Shown here piece after piece: positions 8,720-20,972 of a DNA stretch of 64,000 bases. This DNA is from Methanobacterium sp. UBA353. GTDB taxonomy: Archaea > Methanobacteriota > Methanobacteria > Methanobacteriales > Methanobacteriaceae. The translations under genes and the position numbers were made by a program. The notes beneath the pieces were generated by a model, which was not told the origin of the DNA, ran no database searches, and saw nothing but the letters and a program-made list of their open reading frames with translations. Within the stretch, counting starts at the first letter, position 1, and the number at the start of each line of letters is the position of its first letter. The stretch is from the NCBI GenBank assembly GCA_002496805.1, contig DALO01000002.1, positions 186,001-250,000 of the forward strand, written 5' to 3'.

Positions 8720-10252
8720 TTAGATATCAAAATCGATAACTTCTTCTAAAAGACGCATATCAAGGTTATTTTCCACCAAATCTGATAAACGTTGAATAGA
8801 AAACTTTTTTAACTCCATAAATTCATCATGACCATATCCTAATGCTTCAAGACCGGAATTCTTCCTTAAATAATCAGTGAATGATCTGCGGAAAACAAAA
8901 TTATGGAATATTCCATGGAAATAAGTACCTGCTGTTAAACCTTCCTGAGCACCATCAAAACCTGATTCAGGATAGTTCCCACAACCTTTCATAACTTTTA
9001 GAAGGGGCTTTGATTTTCCCAGTTTGGAAACTCCTTCATGGAGCTCATAACCTTCCAATAATTCGCCTTTTATGTCATTAAATATTCCATTTCCAATAAG
9101 AGTACCCTGGCTCCGGTTGATAACCTTTTCAAATTCTCCAAAGCTGGTTTTTATATCTAAAATACCCATACCTTTTATGCTACCAATATTTGACTCTTTA
9201 AGGGATTTGTCAATGATCTTTTTTCCAAGCATTTGATACCCTCCACAAATGCCAATAATTGGTATTTCCTTGGCAAGTTCTTGTATTTCCTCACTAAAAC
9301 CGGATTTATCAAGGGCTGCCATGTCACTAATGCTGTTGCGAGTCCCCGGGATTATAAGCGCATCTACGTTTCCAATTTCATCTCCAATTTCAATTAGTTT
9401 CACACCCACATCTTCTTCATATTCCAGGGGATCAATATCTGTGAAATTGGAAATACGTGGCAGTCTCATCACTCCCACATCAATTTTGCCGCTACTACGA
9501 TATTTACGTTCGGACAGTGAAGCTGAATCTTCTTCAGGAAGCTTCAGACCAGGGTCATATGGTAAAACACCTAACACTGGCACTCCTACGATTTTTTCAA
9601 TCTGACGGATTCCAGGCATTAAAATATCAAGATTGCCTCGGAATTTATTTATAATGACACCTTTAATCCTTCGCCTGTCTATTGGGGGTAATAACTGAAA
9701 AGTGCCCGCAATGGAGGCAAAAACACCACCTTTGTCAATGTCAGCCACTAAAAGCACGTCAGCATCAGCTAAACGTGCGATCTGCATGTTGGCTAGATCC
9801 ACATCCAACATGTTTATCTCAGCAGGCGATCCAGCTCCTTCCATAACAATAATGTCATAATCTTCTTTTAGAGCATCTAAAGATTTCTTTATGGCATTAA
9901 GTGCATTTTCCCGGAAATTATGTTGATAATGATAAAAATTCATATCTCCAGCAGGTTTTCCATGCACTATTACTTGCGAAGTGAAGTCTTCTTTAGGTTT
10001 GAGGAGAACAGGATTCATATGATGATGGGGTTCTACTCCGGCAGCTTCAGCCTGAAGCACTTGTGCTATGGCGATCTCCCTGTTTTCCTGGGTAGTGAAC
10101 GAGTTGAGAGACATATTTTGAGATTTGAAGGGAGCAACCCGAAATCCTCTTTGGGAGAACATCCGACACAGTGCAGCTACTAAAACACTTTTCCCGGCAT
10201 TGGAAGCAGTTCCCTGGATCATGATGCATTTTGTTTTCTCTGAAGGCACCAT
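8720..10252 (-). CDS. cobQ: Cobyric acid synthase CobQ/CbiP
   Basis: A 510-residue glutamine-dependent amidotransferase that amidates four side-chain carboxylates of adenosylcobyrinic acid diamide during B12 synthesis. The N-terminal P-loop-like synthetase domain starts with MIQGTASNAGKS (residues ~11-22) and continues with APFKSQNMSLNS. The C-terminal class I glutaminase-like domain carries the nucleophile Cys in GICGGYQ (C336) and the triad His in YFHGIFH (H446). Length is normal for the family. The gene is monocistronic and divergent from lonB. Methanogens use this corrinoid in the Mtr methyltransferase. Confidence 0.95.
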   Translation of the reverse strand: MVPSEKTKCIMIQGTASNAGKSVLVAALCRMFSQRGFRVAPFKSQNMSLNSFTTQENREIAIAQVLQAEAAGVEPHHHMNPVLLKPKEDFTSQVIVHGKPAGDMNFYHYQHNFRENALNAIKKSLDALKEDYDIIVMEGAGSPAEINMLDVDLANMQIARLADADVLLVADIDKGGVFASIAGTFQLLPPIDRRRIKGVIINKFRGNLDILMPGIRQIEKIVGVPVLGVLPYDPGLKLPEEDSASLSERKYRSSGKIDVGVMRLPRISNFTDIDPLEYEEDVGVKLIEIGDEIGNVDALIIPGTRNSISDMAALDKSGFSEEIQELAKEIPIIGICGGYQMLGKKIIDKSLKESNIGSIKGMGILDIKTSFGEFEKVINRSQGTLIGNGIFNDIKGELLEGYELHEGVSKLGKSKPLLKVMKGCGNYPESGFDGAQEGLTAGTYFHGIFHNFVFRRSFTDYLRKNSGLEALGYGHDEFMELKKFSIQRLSDLVENNLDMRLLEEVIDFDI

Positions 10253-10540
10253 TTTTTCACATTTTCCTAGAGATTCACAATATTAATTCATTCACGAATA
10301 TTTAAACTAAGTTTATAAATAAGAATTGTACAGCTATACATAATAAGCATCTAATTACTTAAAATCTATTATTATAAAAAAAATTATATCAACACTACTT
10401 TTCACATTATTTATTGGGAAATGAATAAATTCTAAAGCAAATGTTCATATACATGTTTTACCATAGTAATTAGAGTATATTCTATTATAAAAACACGTTG
10501 ATTTTTAATAAATCGATAATTATGGAGGTTAAATAAGCCT

Positions 10541-12448
10541 ATGGCAATTAATAACCCAAATTCTGAGGTTTCCCCCAGTGGAACACTTAAAATTCGCAGT
10601 TTTAAAACTTCAGGAGATATTGAAGTTCCAGATAAAATAATTGATCAGATAATTGGTCAAAAAGAAGCAGTAGAAACTGTTAAAAAAGCAGCTAAACAAC
10701 GCCGTAACGTTCTTTTAATTGGAGAGCCTGGTGTTGGAAAATCAATGCTGGCCAAGGGAATGGCTGAATTACTTCCCCCAGAAGAACTCCAGGACATATT
10801 AGTGTACCCCAATATGGAAGACAATCACAATCCACTCATTGGAGTGATGCCTGCTGGAGAAGGAAAAAATGTTGTAACTAACTACAAAATCAAGGCTAAA
10901 GGGCAAGAAGAACGTAAGAACATGTTTATGATTGCCATAATCAGCCTGATACTGATAATTGGTTTTGTGATGAAACAATACTTGGCCGCTATCATTGCTG
11001 CAGGAATAGTCTTACTGGTTCTAATGCAAATGAAACCCCGCAGTACGGTAATGATTCCTAAACTTCTAATTAACAACGACAGGAAGAATATGGCTCCATT
11101 TATCGATGCTACTGGTGCTCATGCAGGGGCTCTGTTAGGTGATGTTAGACACGACCCTTACCAGTCTGGTGGGCTTGGAACCCCAGCACACGAACGGGTT
11201 GAACCTGGTATGATTCACCGAGCCAATAAAGGAGTTCTTTATATTGACGAAGTTGGGTCTTTGAAGATGAAAACCCAACAAGAACTTTTAACAGCTATGC
11301 AGGAGAAGAAATATCAGATAACTGGTCAAAGTGAAACCAGCAGTGGAGCTATGGTTCGCTCTCAGGAAGTTCCTTGTGATTTCGTCTTAGTAGCTTCCGG
11401 AAACTTACACGTCCTTGAGGGAATGCACATTGCACTTCGAAGTAGGATAAGAGGTTATGGTTACGAAGTTTACATGAAAGACACCATGAAAGACACTCCT
11501 GAAAACCGGGACAAATTGGTACAATTTGTGGCTCAAGAAGTTAAAAAAGACGGCCGCATACCTCACTTCAGCAGTGAAGCCGTTGGTGAGATCATACACG
11601 AAGCTCAGCGTAGAGCTGGTAAAAAAGAGTCATTAACCCTTAAATTAAGGGATCTCGGTGGTTTGGTACGAGCAGCTGGTGACATTGCAAAAGGTGAAAA
11701 AGCTGATGAAGTTACAGTCGAACATGTCCTAAACGCTAAAAAACTCGCCAGAACCTTAGAACAACAAATAGCAGACCGTTACATAGTTCAGAAAAAACGT
11801 TACCGGGTCTTCAAATCTGAAGGTGGCGAAGTTGGAAAAGTTAACGGACTAGCTATTATTGGTGATCGTAGCGGTATTATAATGCCAATTGCAGCCGAAG
11901 CAGCACCAGCCCAGAGTAAAGATGAAGGTAAAATAATTGCAACCGGAAAACTGGGAGAAATTGCTAAAGAGGCAGTTCAGAATGTGAGTGCACTAATTAA
12001 AAAACATACTGGAACCGACATATCCAATTACGACATACACATTCAGTTCATGCAATCATACGAAGGTGTTGAAGGAGACAGTGCCAGTGTATCTGTAGCG
12101 ACTGCAGTGGTATCCGCTCTGGAAAACATACCTGTCGATCAATCTGTGGCTTTAACTGGTTCTTTAAGCATTCGAGGAGATGTGCTTCCTGTGGGTGGAG
12201 TCACCGGAAAGATTGAAGCAGCAGCGGAGTCAGGAATACGCAAAGTCTTAATACCCAAATCAAATATGGATGATGTCTTAATTGAGGATCATTATCGTAA
12301 GATGATTGAGATTGTGCCGGTAGAGACTTTGAGTGATGTTCTAGAACACGCACTTGTTGGAAAGGGTAAAAAAAGTCTTTTAGATAAGATGCAGAAGATC
12401 ACAGACATCATGCCAAAGGGAATATTACAAAAACCTGCAACCCATTAA
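10541..12448 (+). CDS. lonB: Membrane-anchored archaeal Lon protease (LonB)
   Basis: A 635-residue ATP-dependent protease. Walker A is GEPGVGKS (residues 61-68). Unlike bacterial Lon it lacks the long N-terminal substrate domain and carries two membrane segments (about 128-144 and 147-163) inserted in the AAA+ module, which anchor it to the cytoplasmic side of the membrane. The C-terminal protease domain has the Ser-Lys dyad: Ser514 in GDSAS and Lys557 in GGVTGK, the 43-residue spacing of Lon. GGAGG precedes the ATG at a rather long distance (12 nt). A second, bacterial-type Lon is encoded at 45379-47754. Confidence 0.94.
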   Translation: MAINNPNSEVSPSGTLKIRSFKTSGDIEVPDKIIDQIIGQKEAVETVKKAAKQRRNVLLIGEPGVGKSMLAKGMAELLPPEELQDILVYPNMEDNHNPLIGVMPAGEGKNVVTNYKIKAKGQEERKNMFMIAIISLILIIGFVMKQYLAAIIAAGIVLLVLMQMKPRSTVMIPKLLINNDRKNMAPFIDATGAHAGALLGDVRHDPYQSGGLGTPAHERVEPGMIHRANKGVLYIDEVGSLKMKTQQELLTAMQEKKYQITGQSETSSGAMVRSQEVPCDFVLVASGNLHVLEGMHIALRSRIRGYGYEVYMKDTMKDTPENRDKLVQFVAQEVKKDGRIPHFSSEAVGEIIHEAQRRAGKKESLTLKLRDLGGLVRAAGDIAKGEKADEVTVEHVLNAKKLARTLEQQIADRYIVQKKRYRVFKSEGGEVGKVNGLAIIGDRSGIIMPIAAEAAPAQSKDEGKIIATGKLGEIAKEAVQNVSALIKKHTGTDISNYDIHIQFMQSYEGVEGDSASVSVATAVVSALENIPVDQSVALTGSLSIRGDVLPVGGVTGKIEAAAESGIRKVLIPKSNMDDVLIEDHYRKMIEIVPVETLSDVLEHALVGKGKKSLLDKMQKITDIMPKGILQKPATH

Positions 12449-12737
12449 TTTTTTCGGGTTATTTCATTTTTCTTTATTTTTCATGATATAATCAATTTTT
12501 TTTCATAGTCCGATGGGCGATTTTTCATTTTTTTTTAAATGATGAATTAACTTTTTAAACCATTACTTTAAAAGTCTTGAACTACTTACAATATTAATAG
12601 AAAATAAGTAAACTTGGATTCTTGATTATCTCTGCTATTTTTTAGAATTCTATTCTTAGCGTTATAATTGGATTAGGCCTGATTTTACTTACTAATTATC
12701 TATACGAATTAGTTCATAGTTTTAATTGAAAATAAGG

Positions 12738-14329
<1,592 letters not shown>

Positions 14330-14343
14330 AATCTGAAAAAATC

Positions 14344-14352
14344 TTTTTTTTT
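14344..14352 (+). terminator. T-tract after the helicase gene
   Basis: A run of nine T follows the helicase stop by about 15 nt, without a hairpin. Archaeal RNA polymerase commonly ends transcription in such tracts. Confidence 0.4.
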
Positions 14353-14534
14353 ATTTAATTATTTAGTTACAATATTGTGATTGTCTGTTCATGGTATACG
14401 ATGAAAAAAAATGGTCTTTCATGTATTAACTTCATCAATAACGTGTTTATTCACAGAATCATATTAATTCATAGTTTTACCCAGCAATAAACTTATTTTT
14501 ACTCAAGAAGTTCTTTTTTCAGACTTTCTTCTTT

Positions 14535-14882
14535 TTATTTGCGATTACCTTTAGATAAAACTCCGATTAAACCACCAATAATTCCTGCTATCGCACTCAA
14601 AACAAAGCTGATAATAGAATTTTCAACAAGGAGGATTAAACTTCCTGGAGTTGAAACTATAGCGGCTAAAAGTGAGCCCAAACCTCCTGCAAGGCCTCCA
14701 GTAATAGCTCCATCTTTAAACGTGCCTCCGGCCCAGTATGATGCAATCAAACCACCTATTACAGGTGCAAAAATGCTTATAAATGTTGCCACTGCTATAT
14801 CTACTGATTTGAAAAGAAGACCAACTATTTCTAAGACAATTGTCACCACAAAACCAATAGCCACCGCAGTCCAGTTTACCAT
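14535..14882 (-). CDS. DUF5518 membrane protein
   Basis: A 115-residue hydrophobic protein with a glycine-rich pattern and about four membrane segments, including the repeated GLIASYWAGG / KDGAITGGLAGG motif typical of DUF5518 proteins, which are frequent and often multi-copy in Methanobacteriales. Function unknown. The frame begins at ATG 14900, but AGGGGG (14889-14894) lies downstream of that codon and fits the tandem ATGs at 14885 and 14882. A truncated relative is found just upstream on the same strand (14949-15131). Confidence 0.7.
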   Translation of the reverse strand: MVNWTAVAIGFVVTIVLEIVGLLFKSVDIAVATFISIFAPVIGGLIASYWAGGTFKDGAITGGLAGGLGSLLAAIVSTPGSLILLVENSIISFVLSAIAGIIGGLIGVLSKGNRK

Positions 14883-14948
14883 CATATTCCCCCTATCCAT
14901 TTACTAAGTCATTTATTTAATGATAATTTCAATACTTCCACCAATGAT

Positions 14949-15131
14949 TCATAATATAAGGCCAACAATGGATCCTAAGGTAAATCCACCAATAATTGCA
15001 GGGAATGCTCCCAACAGAATACTGCCTAAGATAACACCCCTAAACAGGTTTATCATCCCACAATTAACTGTACCATCCATATAATCTCTACCAGTCATAT
15101 GTGCGGTGATAAGACCACTGATTATTTTTTT
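14949..15131 (-). pseudogene. Remnant of a second DUF5518 gene
   Basis: The minus strand encodes about 60 residues related to the C-terminal part of the neighbouring DUF5518 protein: GLITAHMTGRDYMDGTVN aligns with GLIASYWAGGTFKDGAIT, followed by a Gly/Ile-rich membrane helix and a TGA stop. The frame is closed by TAA at 15132-15134 with no start codon before the homologous region begins, so the N-terminal half is missing. It looks like the decayed partner of a tandem duplication. A 46-48-residue peptide from an internal ATG cannot be excluded. Confidence 0.6.
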
Positions 15132-15183
15132 TTAAGATTTCTATTAAATTATATTATCTGGGTGCATATCAGGTTATTCAAAG

Positions 15184-16047
15184 TTAACCTTTTTTTAAGG
15201 CATCAGCAACTAAACTAGCCACTGAAACTGCACTTACTTCTGACTTAAGGGTGTCAGTACCTACCACATCGTCTGCTCCTGCTGCATAAATCTTTAATAG
15301 TGCGTCCTCAACCAACACTGGATGCACACAACTTACCATAATCTGATTAGCACCTAGTTTCTTCAGAATACTACAAGCGTTGACAATGGTTCCTCCAGTG
15401 CTGATAATATCATCAATAATAACCACATCCCTACCATCTACATCAAGATTTTTCGTTTTCGTCTGCACATTGTCTGGAGATAAGCGTATTTTCTCAAGAT
15501 AATCAGATTCGCAGTTTAACTTCTCTGATATTTCCTGTGCAAAACCCAGAGCACCTTTATCCGGAGCTAAAATTAGGGGATCATCAATATTATTTTCTAT
15601 AAAACTGGCAATGGAGGGCATAGCAGACAAATTATGTGCTGGAATCTTAAAAAGATTACATATACTCTCTTCATGAAGATTGATACTGTACACTTCACTA
15701 GCCCCTGATTGTTGTATTAAATGAGATACAACCTCTGCAGAAATGGCTTCTCCATGATTAAAACTTTTTTCCTGCCTACCGTAACCAAAATAGGGTATTA
15801 CAGTTCTGATCTTTTTAACACCCATCCTACGGATTGTTTTCAAGATTAAAAACAGTTCCATTAGATTTTCATCCTGGGGATAACCTGTGGATTGTACCAC
15901 CACCACTTCCTCATCAACATCACCATTTATCCTAATGTAGCGTTCTCCATCAGGAAATTTTCTACTTTCCAGGGGACAAAGTGTGTCATCCATCTGTCTG
16001 GCAATATTAGCTGCGAGTTTTTGGGAAGAAGATCCTCCTATTATCAT
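15184..16047 (-). CDS. prs: Ribose-phosphate pyrophosphokinase
   Basis: A 287-residue enzyme making PRPP from ribose 5-phosphate and ATP for nucleotide, His and Trp synthesis. Family marks include SRKFPDGERYIRI (flexible loop), YFGYGRQEKSF (the ATP-binding RQ region), LAPDKGALGFA, and the PRPP-binding loop DVVIIDDIISTGGT near residue 210. The length is that of class III archaeal enzymes. The frame also opens at ATG 16059, but GGTGA lies 5 nt before the ATG at 16047. Confidence 0.95.
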   Translation of the reverse strand: MIIGGSSSQKLAANIARQMDDTLCPLESRKFPDGERYIRINGDVDEEVVVVQSTGYPQDENLMELFLILKTIRRMGVKKIRTVIPYFGYGRQEKSFNHGEAISAEVVSHLIQQSGASEVYSINLHEESICNLFKIPAHNLSAMPSIASFIENNIDDPLILAPDKGALGFAQEISEKLNCESDYLEKIRLSPDNVQTKTKNLDVDGRDVVIIDDIISTGGTIVNACSILKKLGANQIMVSCVHPVLVEDALLKIYAAGADDVVGTDTLKSEVSAVSVASLVADALKKG

Positions 16048-16162
16048 TAAAATCACCATATAATTAATTAAAATGTTACTAAAGATATCATTGGCTTTTT
16101 TACAACTTCCAGGACAATTAATGATGGTGGAAGAAGCTGCCAGTTTTTTACTTTCACTTTTT

Positions 16163-16212
<50 letters not shown>

Positions 16213-16231
16213 GCTCAAGAGAGGTAGCTTA

Positions 16232-16612
16232 ATGCACGAATTATCCATGGCCCAAGCCATTGTTGACACAATAATGGATGCTGCAGAGAAAAATAACGCT
16301 GAAGAAATATTAGAAGTTACAATAGAAATTGGCATGCTGACTATGCTCAATCCTGAGCAATTAAAATTCCTATTGGATGTTTTAGCGGAGGGCACACTCC
16401 TAGAAAATGCTAAAATCATTATTGAAGACGTGCCGGTGGAGATAAATTGTCGAAAGTGTCAATACACTGGATTGGCTAATACAGATGGTTCTGATCATTA
16501 TCTAGCCATAGTATTATGTCCTCAGTGTGGGGGGCGGGATGTGGAAACCCTAACTGGAAAGGAATGTAGTGTGAAAAATATTAAAATTGAAAAGAGTGAT
16601 GAGGATGCATAA
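16232..16612 (+). CDS. hypA: Hydrogenase nickel incorporation protein HypA
   Basis: A 126-residue nickel chaperone for [NiFe]-hydrogenase maturation. It begins with the obligate MHE, where the N-terminal amine and His2 bind nickel. A structural zinc site is formed by Cys73, Cys76, Cys96 and Cys99 (CRKC and CPQC). AGAGGT precedes the ATG. It overlaps the hypB start, so the two are translated together and act in the same nickel-delivery step. Confidence 0.95.
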   Translation: MHELSMAQAIVDTIMDAAEKNNAEEILEVTIEIGMLTMLNPEQLKFLLDVLAEGTLLENAKIIIEDVPVEINCRKCQYTGLANTDGSDHYLAIVLCPQCGGRDVETLTGKECSVKNIKIEKSDEDA

Positions 16613-17261
16613 AATTGCAGATGTAGAAGTTCAACATGATATAATGGTTGCCAATCGTAAACTGGCCCGTAAAAATCAGAAAATCTTAGACAAAGACCAA
16701 GTTTTTTCAGTTGATGTAGTGGGAGCTATAGGTTCAGGGAAAACGTCCCTTATTGAAGCCTTAATTGATGCCATGAACTATAAAATTGGTGTTATCGCTG
16801 GTGATGTCATCAGCAAATATGATGCCGGAAGATTTGAAAAACATAACGTGCCAGTGGTGGGATTGAACACAGGTAAAGAATGCCATTTAGATGCACACTT
16901 GGTAGAACACGCTTTACACGACATGCCCTTGGAAGAAATTGATATTCTATTCATTGAAAATGTGGGCAACTTGATCTGTCCAGTGGACTTTGACTTAGGA
17001 AGCCATATGCGTATGGCGGTTATCAGTGTCACTGAAGGAGATGATACTGTGGAAAAACATCCACTGATCTTCCAAGACTCCGACTTGGTGGTCATAAACA
17101 AGGTAGACCTTGCAAGTGCAGTGGGAGTTGATTCAGATAAAATGGTTAATGATGTCAAACACATCAATCCTGAAATTCAAGTCATTAAAACCAGTCTTAA
17201 AACTGGACTTGGTTTTGATGAAGTCATAAAAGCCATTGATCTGTATATTAGTGGACATTAA
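16605..17261 (+). CDS. hypB: Hydrogenase nickel incorporation GTPase HypB
   Basis: A 218-residue SIMIBI GTPase that works with HypA to load nickel into hydrogenase. P-loop GAIGSGKT is near residue 42-49; the metal- and nucleotide-linked motif NTGKECHLDAHLV follows near 92, then ENVGNLICP and NKVDLA (G4). There is no N-terminal His-rich nickel store. In-frame starts lie at TTG 16587, GTG 16596, ATG 16599 and ATG 16605; the product MHKIADVEV resembles the N-terminus of archaeal HypB, so I chose 16605, which overlaps hypA by 8 nt. Confidence 0.93.
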   Translation: MHKIADVEVQHDIMVANRKLARKNQKILDKDQVFSVDVVGAIGSGKTSLIEALIDAMNYKIGVIAGDVISKYDAGRFEKHNVPVVGLNTGKECHLDAHLVEHALHDMPLEEIDILFIENVGNLICPVDFDLGSHMRMAVISVTEGDDTVEKHPLIFQDSDLVVINKVDLASAVGVDSDKMVNDVKHINPEIQVIKTSLKTGLGFDEVIKAIDLYISGH

Positions 17262-17397
17262 TTTAAAAAAATAATGTTTATTTTAAAATCAAAGAAAAAA
17301 AACCCTTCGATTGAAAACTAAATCATTGTAGATCAAATTTATAATTTTAAAAAAAAGGATATAATTATAGTTATGCAATAAATCACTTGGTGATTAG

Positions 17398-18423
17398 TTG
17401 AAGATATGGATTGACATAGTTAACGCTCCCCATGTAAGGTTTTTTAAGAGCATAATCAGCTATCTGGAAAATGAGGGTGAAGAAGTTTTCATAACTACTC
17501 GCAGATTTGGGGATGTGCATAGACTACTTGATCTATTCAAAATCAACTATAATTTGGTCGGATGGCATGGAGTGAGCCTTGAGGAGAAACTTATCCGCAG
17601 CACTCAGAGGGCTTATGAGCTTTCCCAGATTATAAGCCGTGAAAAACCAGATGTGGCCGTATCTAAGCATTCAATTGAACTACCTCGAATCTCATATGGT
17701 CTTAATATTCCCAGTGTATATATTCTGGATAATGAACATGCTATAGCTGCAAATAAACTCACACTGCCTCTTTGTAATCGTATCATTCTTCCAAATGTTA
17801 TTAAACCAGAAAGTGTTGTCAAATGTGGTGCAGAACCTGATTATTTACTGCCTTACAATGGTACATCAGAGATTACTCATCTAGAGGATTTCCAGTACAA
17901 TCCCCACATATTTGAGGATCTCAAATTAGATCTTAAAAAGGAAAAAACCATTCTCATGCGACCAGAACCGTCTTTAGCTTCTTATCTTGATGCTGATTGC
18001 CGGACAACTGTATTATCTCCTATTGTCGAGGCCCTGGAAGATCAGGCAAATATATTGGTGATTCCGCGTTTCCGGGAACAGCAACAGATTTTCGAAGATG
18101 ATGATCAGGTCACGTTAATAAAACCCCCTGTGGATACATTCAGTCTCATGAAGGCTTGTGACTTAGTTATTGGTGCAGGGGGTACCATGAACCGGGAAGC
18201 AGCCCTTTTAGGAACTCCGGTCATATCATGTTATCCTGGTAAGTTACTATCAGTTGATGCTTATTACATTGAAAAAGGGCTAATGAAAAGGTCAACCAAT
18301 TCTGAAGAAATAATTCAGATGGCTAAAGAATTACTCAAGGATGATCGCCACGTCAAAGAACTCGTAACTGATGATCTGTTCAAGATTATTATTGAAAATA
18401 TCTACGACGCTGTTAATCGGTAA
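17398..18423 (+). CDS. DUF354 protein, glycosyltransferase-like
   Basis: A 341-residue DUF354 protein, predicted to have the two-Rossmann GT-B fold. Visible features are the N-terminal KIWIDIVNAPHVRFFKSI, a central linker near residue 170, and a C-terminal nucleotide-sugar-type site GAGGTMNREAALLGTPVI (residues ~261-278) like that of UDP-GlcNAc 2-epimerase and MurG-type enzymes. The substrate is unknown; surface glycan synthesis is plausible. The start is TTG at 17398, supported by GGTGA 4 nt upstream and by the conserved N-terminus that follows at once. It stands alone. Confidence 0.78.
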   Translation: MKIWIDIVNAPHVRFFKSIISYLENEGEEVFITTRRFGDVHRLLDLFKINYNLVGWHGVSLEEKLIRSTQRAYELSQIISREKPDVAVSKHSIELPRISYGLNIPSVYILDNEHAIAANKLTLPLCNRIILPNVIKPESVVKCGAEPDYLLPYNGTSEITHLEDFQYNPHIFEDLKLDLKKEKTILMRPEPSLASYLDADCRTTVLSPIVEALEDQANILVIPRFREQQQIFEDDDQVTLIKPPVDTFSLMKACDLVIGAGGTMNREAALLGTPVISCYPGKLLSVDAYYIEKGLMKRSTNSEEIIQMAKELLKDDRHVKELVTDDLFKIIIENIYDAVNR

Positions 18424-18562
18424 AAAAGTTTTTAATTTAATATTTCAATAAATTATTGATTGTTTACCATTACTTGTATAATTATTTTCCAAATATTATT
18501 TTCTTTGAAAATATGGTATTATGGAATTATATAGGAATTAATTGGAAAAAACAGTAATTTAA

Positions 18563-18952
<390 letters not shown>

Positions 18953-20032
18953 ATGGCTTTAATTGCTCAGAATCACCTGCAGTACATTATTGAAATTGCA
19001 GTAATAATCCAAATAGCGATTTTCTTTTTGTTGAACTTGGGTCCTCTAACTTTGAACGTTGTTCTGTTAGTGGCTATGATCGTTTCAGCAGGATTTGCGT
19101 TGATGTTCGGAGTTGATGCAATATTTTTATTCATCCCCGGATTAACACACTCCGAATTCACCCATCCTTACGGACCACTAGCCCTATTAGCTGTTGTAAC
19201 CATCATGGCAGCTCTACCTATCATGAAAGAGTCTGGAATTAACACTAGAAGTCTAAAAATATTCATGTATGGTATTATAGTTTTCATAACCATAGCTGGA
19301 GGTTTAATGCACCGATCATTCCTCTTATTATGGTTCCTTGGACTTTTCATAGGATTTTTCATCATATCCAAATCATTCCGCCAGAAATCAGTGTTTACAG
19401 TTAAAAAAATAGTTCTTGTGATTGTTGCGGCTATAATAGGTTTCGGATCTTTGGAATTCCTTTCAAGGTTTTTAGATATGAGCATATTCAGTCCTTTACT
19501 CAGAATTTCACGTATTGAAAATTTTTCAGTGCCCAGCATCAAAATGGTAATTCAAAATGCAACCCTTACTGGACATAAATTAGGGTCTTGTTATTGGCAA
19601 GGTGCCTGTCATGGAGGATCCGATGGATACATCTCCCTGCCAATGGCATTGGTAACTTTTTTCAGTTTACCCTTCCCAATTTTTTATGGAGTATTAGTAA
19701 CCAAGAAGGATGTTATTGATTACATGTTGCCTGGAATATTTGGCATGGCATTCGACTTCGGATACCTATTTTTAATCTTCTTACTGTTATGGTGCATTTT
19801 TATAATGTATTTAGGGTTTACACTACTCAAAAAATACCGTAAAAAGAGAGAAAAAGGAGATAAGAGTTGTTTAGGTAGGGAAGCTCTGCTAATAGGATCT
19901 TTAACTGCTTTTATTTCTCAAGCAATCATGGGACTATTCTTGATGAATCGTTCTATAAATGGTACTGCCCTTCTCACCTTTATTATACTAGGTGCTCTGA
20001 TATTTGGGCATGTGGTTGTATTAAAAAAATAG
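18953..20032 (+). CDS. Multi-pass membrane protein of unknown function
   Basis: A 359-residue protein with roughly nine to ten hydrophobic segments and short loops. One longer hydrophilic stretch (residues ~185-225) contains two cysteines in GSCYWQGACHGGSDG, on the side likely facing outside, where they could form a disulfide. The C-terminal part has a Lys/Arg-rich cytoplasmic loop (KKYRKKREKGDK). I do not recognise a named family. It is followed after 48 nt by DUF1890 and DUF1894 genes on the same strand and may be co-transcribed with them. GGAGGATC precedes the ATG. Confidence 0.7.
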   Translation: MALIAQNHLQYIIEIAVIIQIAIFFLLNLGPLTLNVVLLVAMIVSAGFALMFGVDAIFLFIPGLTHSEFTHPYGPLALLAVVTIMAALPIMKESGINTRSLKIFMYGIIVFITIAGGLMHRSFLLLWFLGLFIGFFIISKSFRQKSVFTVKKIVLVIVAAIIGFGSLEFLSRFLDMSIFSPLLRISRIENFSVPSIKMVIQNATLTGHKLGSCYWQGACHGGSDGYISLPMALVTFFSLPFPIFYGVLVTKKDVIDYMLPGIFGMAFDFGYLFLIFLLLWCIFIMYLGFTLLKKYRKKREKGDKSCLGREALLIGSLTAFISQAIMGLFLMNRSINGTALLTFIILGALIFGHVVVLKK

Positions 20033-20080
20033 TTTTACATATTGAAACGAATGATATTATAAACTTAATGGGGGATATTT

Positions 20081-20581
20081 GTGAAAAAAGCTATTATATT
20101 ATTAGGATGTCCGGAATCACCATCTCAAACACCATTGGCAGTATATGCAACTAATAAATTGACAGGCATGGGCTATAAGGTTGATGTGGCCAGCACACCA
20201 TCGGCAAAAAAACTACTGGAAGTATCAGATCCTGAGGAACACTATATCAAAAATAAGATTGACATAGAAACCTGTCTAGATGAGCTTGAAGAGGGTGATT
20301 ATGATTTACTTTTAGGATTTGTGCATAAAGATGCCGCAGTTAGTTATTTTGTGACATTTTATCACATACTCAATACTAAAAGTCTAGCATTGGTTTTCCA
20401 CAGGGACTCTGAAAAACTGGAGTACTATGGGAATTCAGTTATAGAAAACACCAATGCCGATATCGTTTCAGCCAGAGCTTACCATAATCCCACACCTTTA
20501 AGGGTACGACTGGACAGAGCACTGGATAAACTCACAAAAGAAGATGTTACTGTGAAAGAAAAAGTTGAGGAGGATAATTAA
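20081..20581 (+). CDS. DUF1890 protein
   Basis: A 166-residue DUF1890 protein, a family confined largely to methanogens and of unknown function. It opens with a Rossmann-like strand and loop (AIILLGCPESPSQTP) and has a second alternating alpha/beta half with LLLGFVHKDAAVSYF. The C-terminus is highly charged. Start is GTG at 20081, with GGGGG upstream. The stop is adjacent to the ATG of DUF1894, showing translational coupling; the two families are usually found paired. Confidence 0.78.
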   Translation: MKKAIILLGCPESPSQTPLAVYATNKLTGMGYKVDVASTPSAKKLLEVSDPEEHYIKNKIDIETCLDELEEGDYDLLLGFVHKDAAVSYFVTFYHILNTKSLALVFHRDSEKLEYYGNSVIENTNADIVSARAYHNPTPLRVRLDRALDKLTKEDVTVKEKVEEDN

Positions 20582-20883
20582 TGTTTTGCCTTGAAACTTA
20601 CCTCCGTGAGTCTGAAGACTACGAAATTCACATGACCCGAACCGGATTCAAGGATTGTGCCAAATTTATTGAAGAAAACGCTCCAGAAGTGGTTCATGTC
20701 AAACCTGGAGAAAAAATAGTAGGGGCTCGCATTATCGGGATACCCCCAGTACCAATAGGTATAAATGAGGAGAAGGGCACCATAATGCTACCTTACACCA
20801 AACCATGCTATGGATCAGCAACAGTGGAAATACCCGTACCCCCTGAAGAAAGAGAGAAGATAAGGGCTGTTGGGATAGATTAA
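20581..20883 (+). CDS. DUF1894 protein
   Basis: A 100-residue DUF1894 protein, partner of DUF1890 in methanogen genomes. It is acidic, with a proline-rich middle (GIPPVPIGINEEKG) and a pair of cysteines (near residues 3 and 80). No function is known. It overlaps DUF1890 by one base and has GAGGA just upstream. T tracts at 20894-20914 follow. Confidence 0.78.
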   Translation: MFCLETYLRESEDYEIHMTRTGFKDCAKFIEENAPEVVHVKPGEKIVGARIIGIPPVPIGINEEKGTIMLPYTKPCYGSATVEIPVPPEEREKIRAVGID

Positions 20884-20893
20884 TCAATTCACA

Positions 20894-20914
20894 TTTTTTT
20901 TTTAAATTTTTTTT
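20894..20914 (+). terminator. Double T-tract terminator
   Basis: Runs of ten and eight T, separated by AAA, lie 11 nt after the DUF1894 stop. They are a likely end for the transcript starting at 18953 or 20081. Confidence 0.45.
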
Positions 20915-20972
20915 AATCCAAGAAATACAGATAAATAAAACTATATTATTCTTGATATTTATTATAATTACA

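Noticed and set aside
10327..10340. TGTACAGCTATACA near-palindrome upstream of cobQ as a riboswitch or operator
   Set aside because: It is a short imperfect dyad upstream of the TATA box, not in the transcript, and no cobalamin riboswitch features are present.
16587..16604. Upstream TTG, GTG and ATG starts for hypB
   Set aside because: They would add residues not seen at the N-terminus of archaeal HypB proteins; the start at 16605 matches the family.
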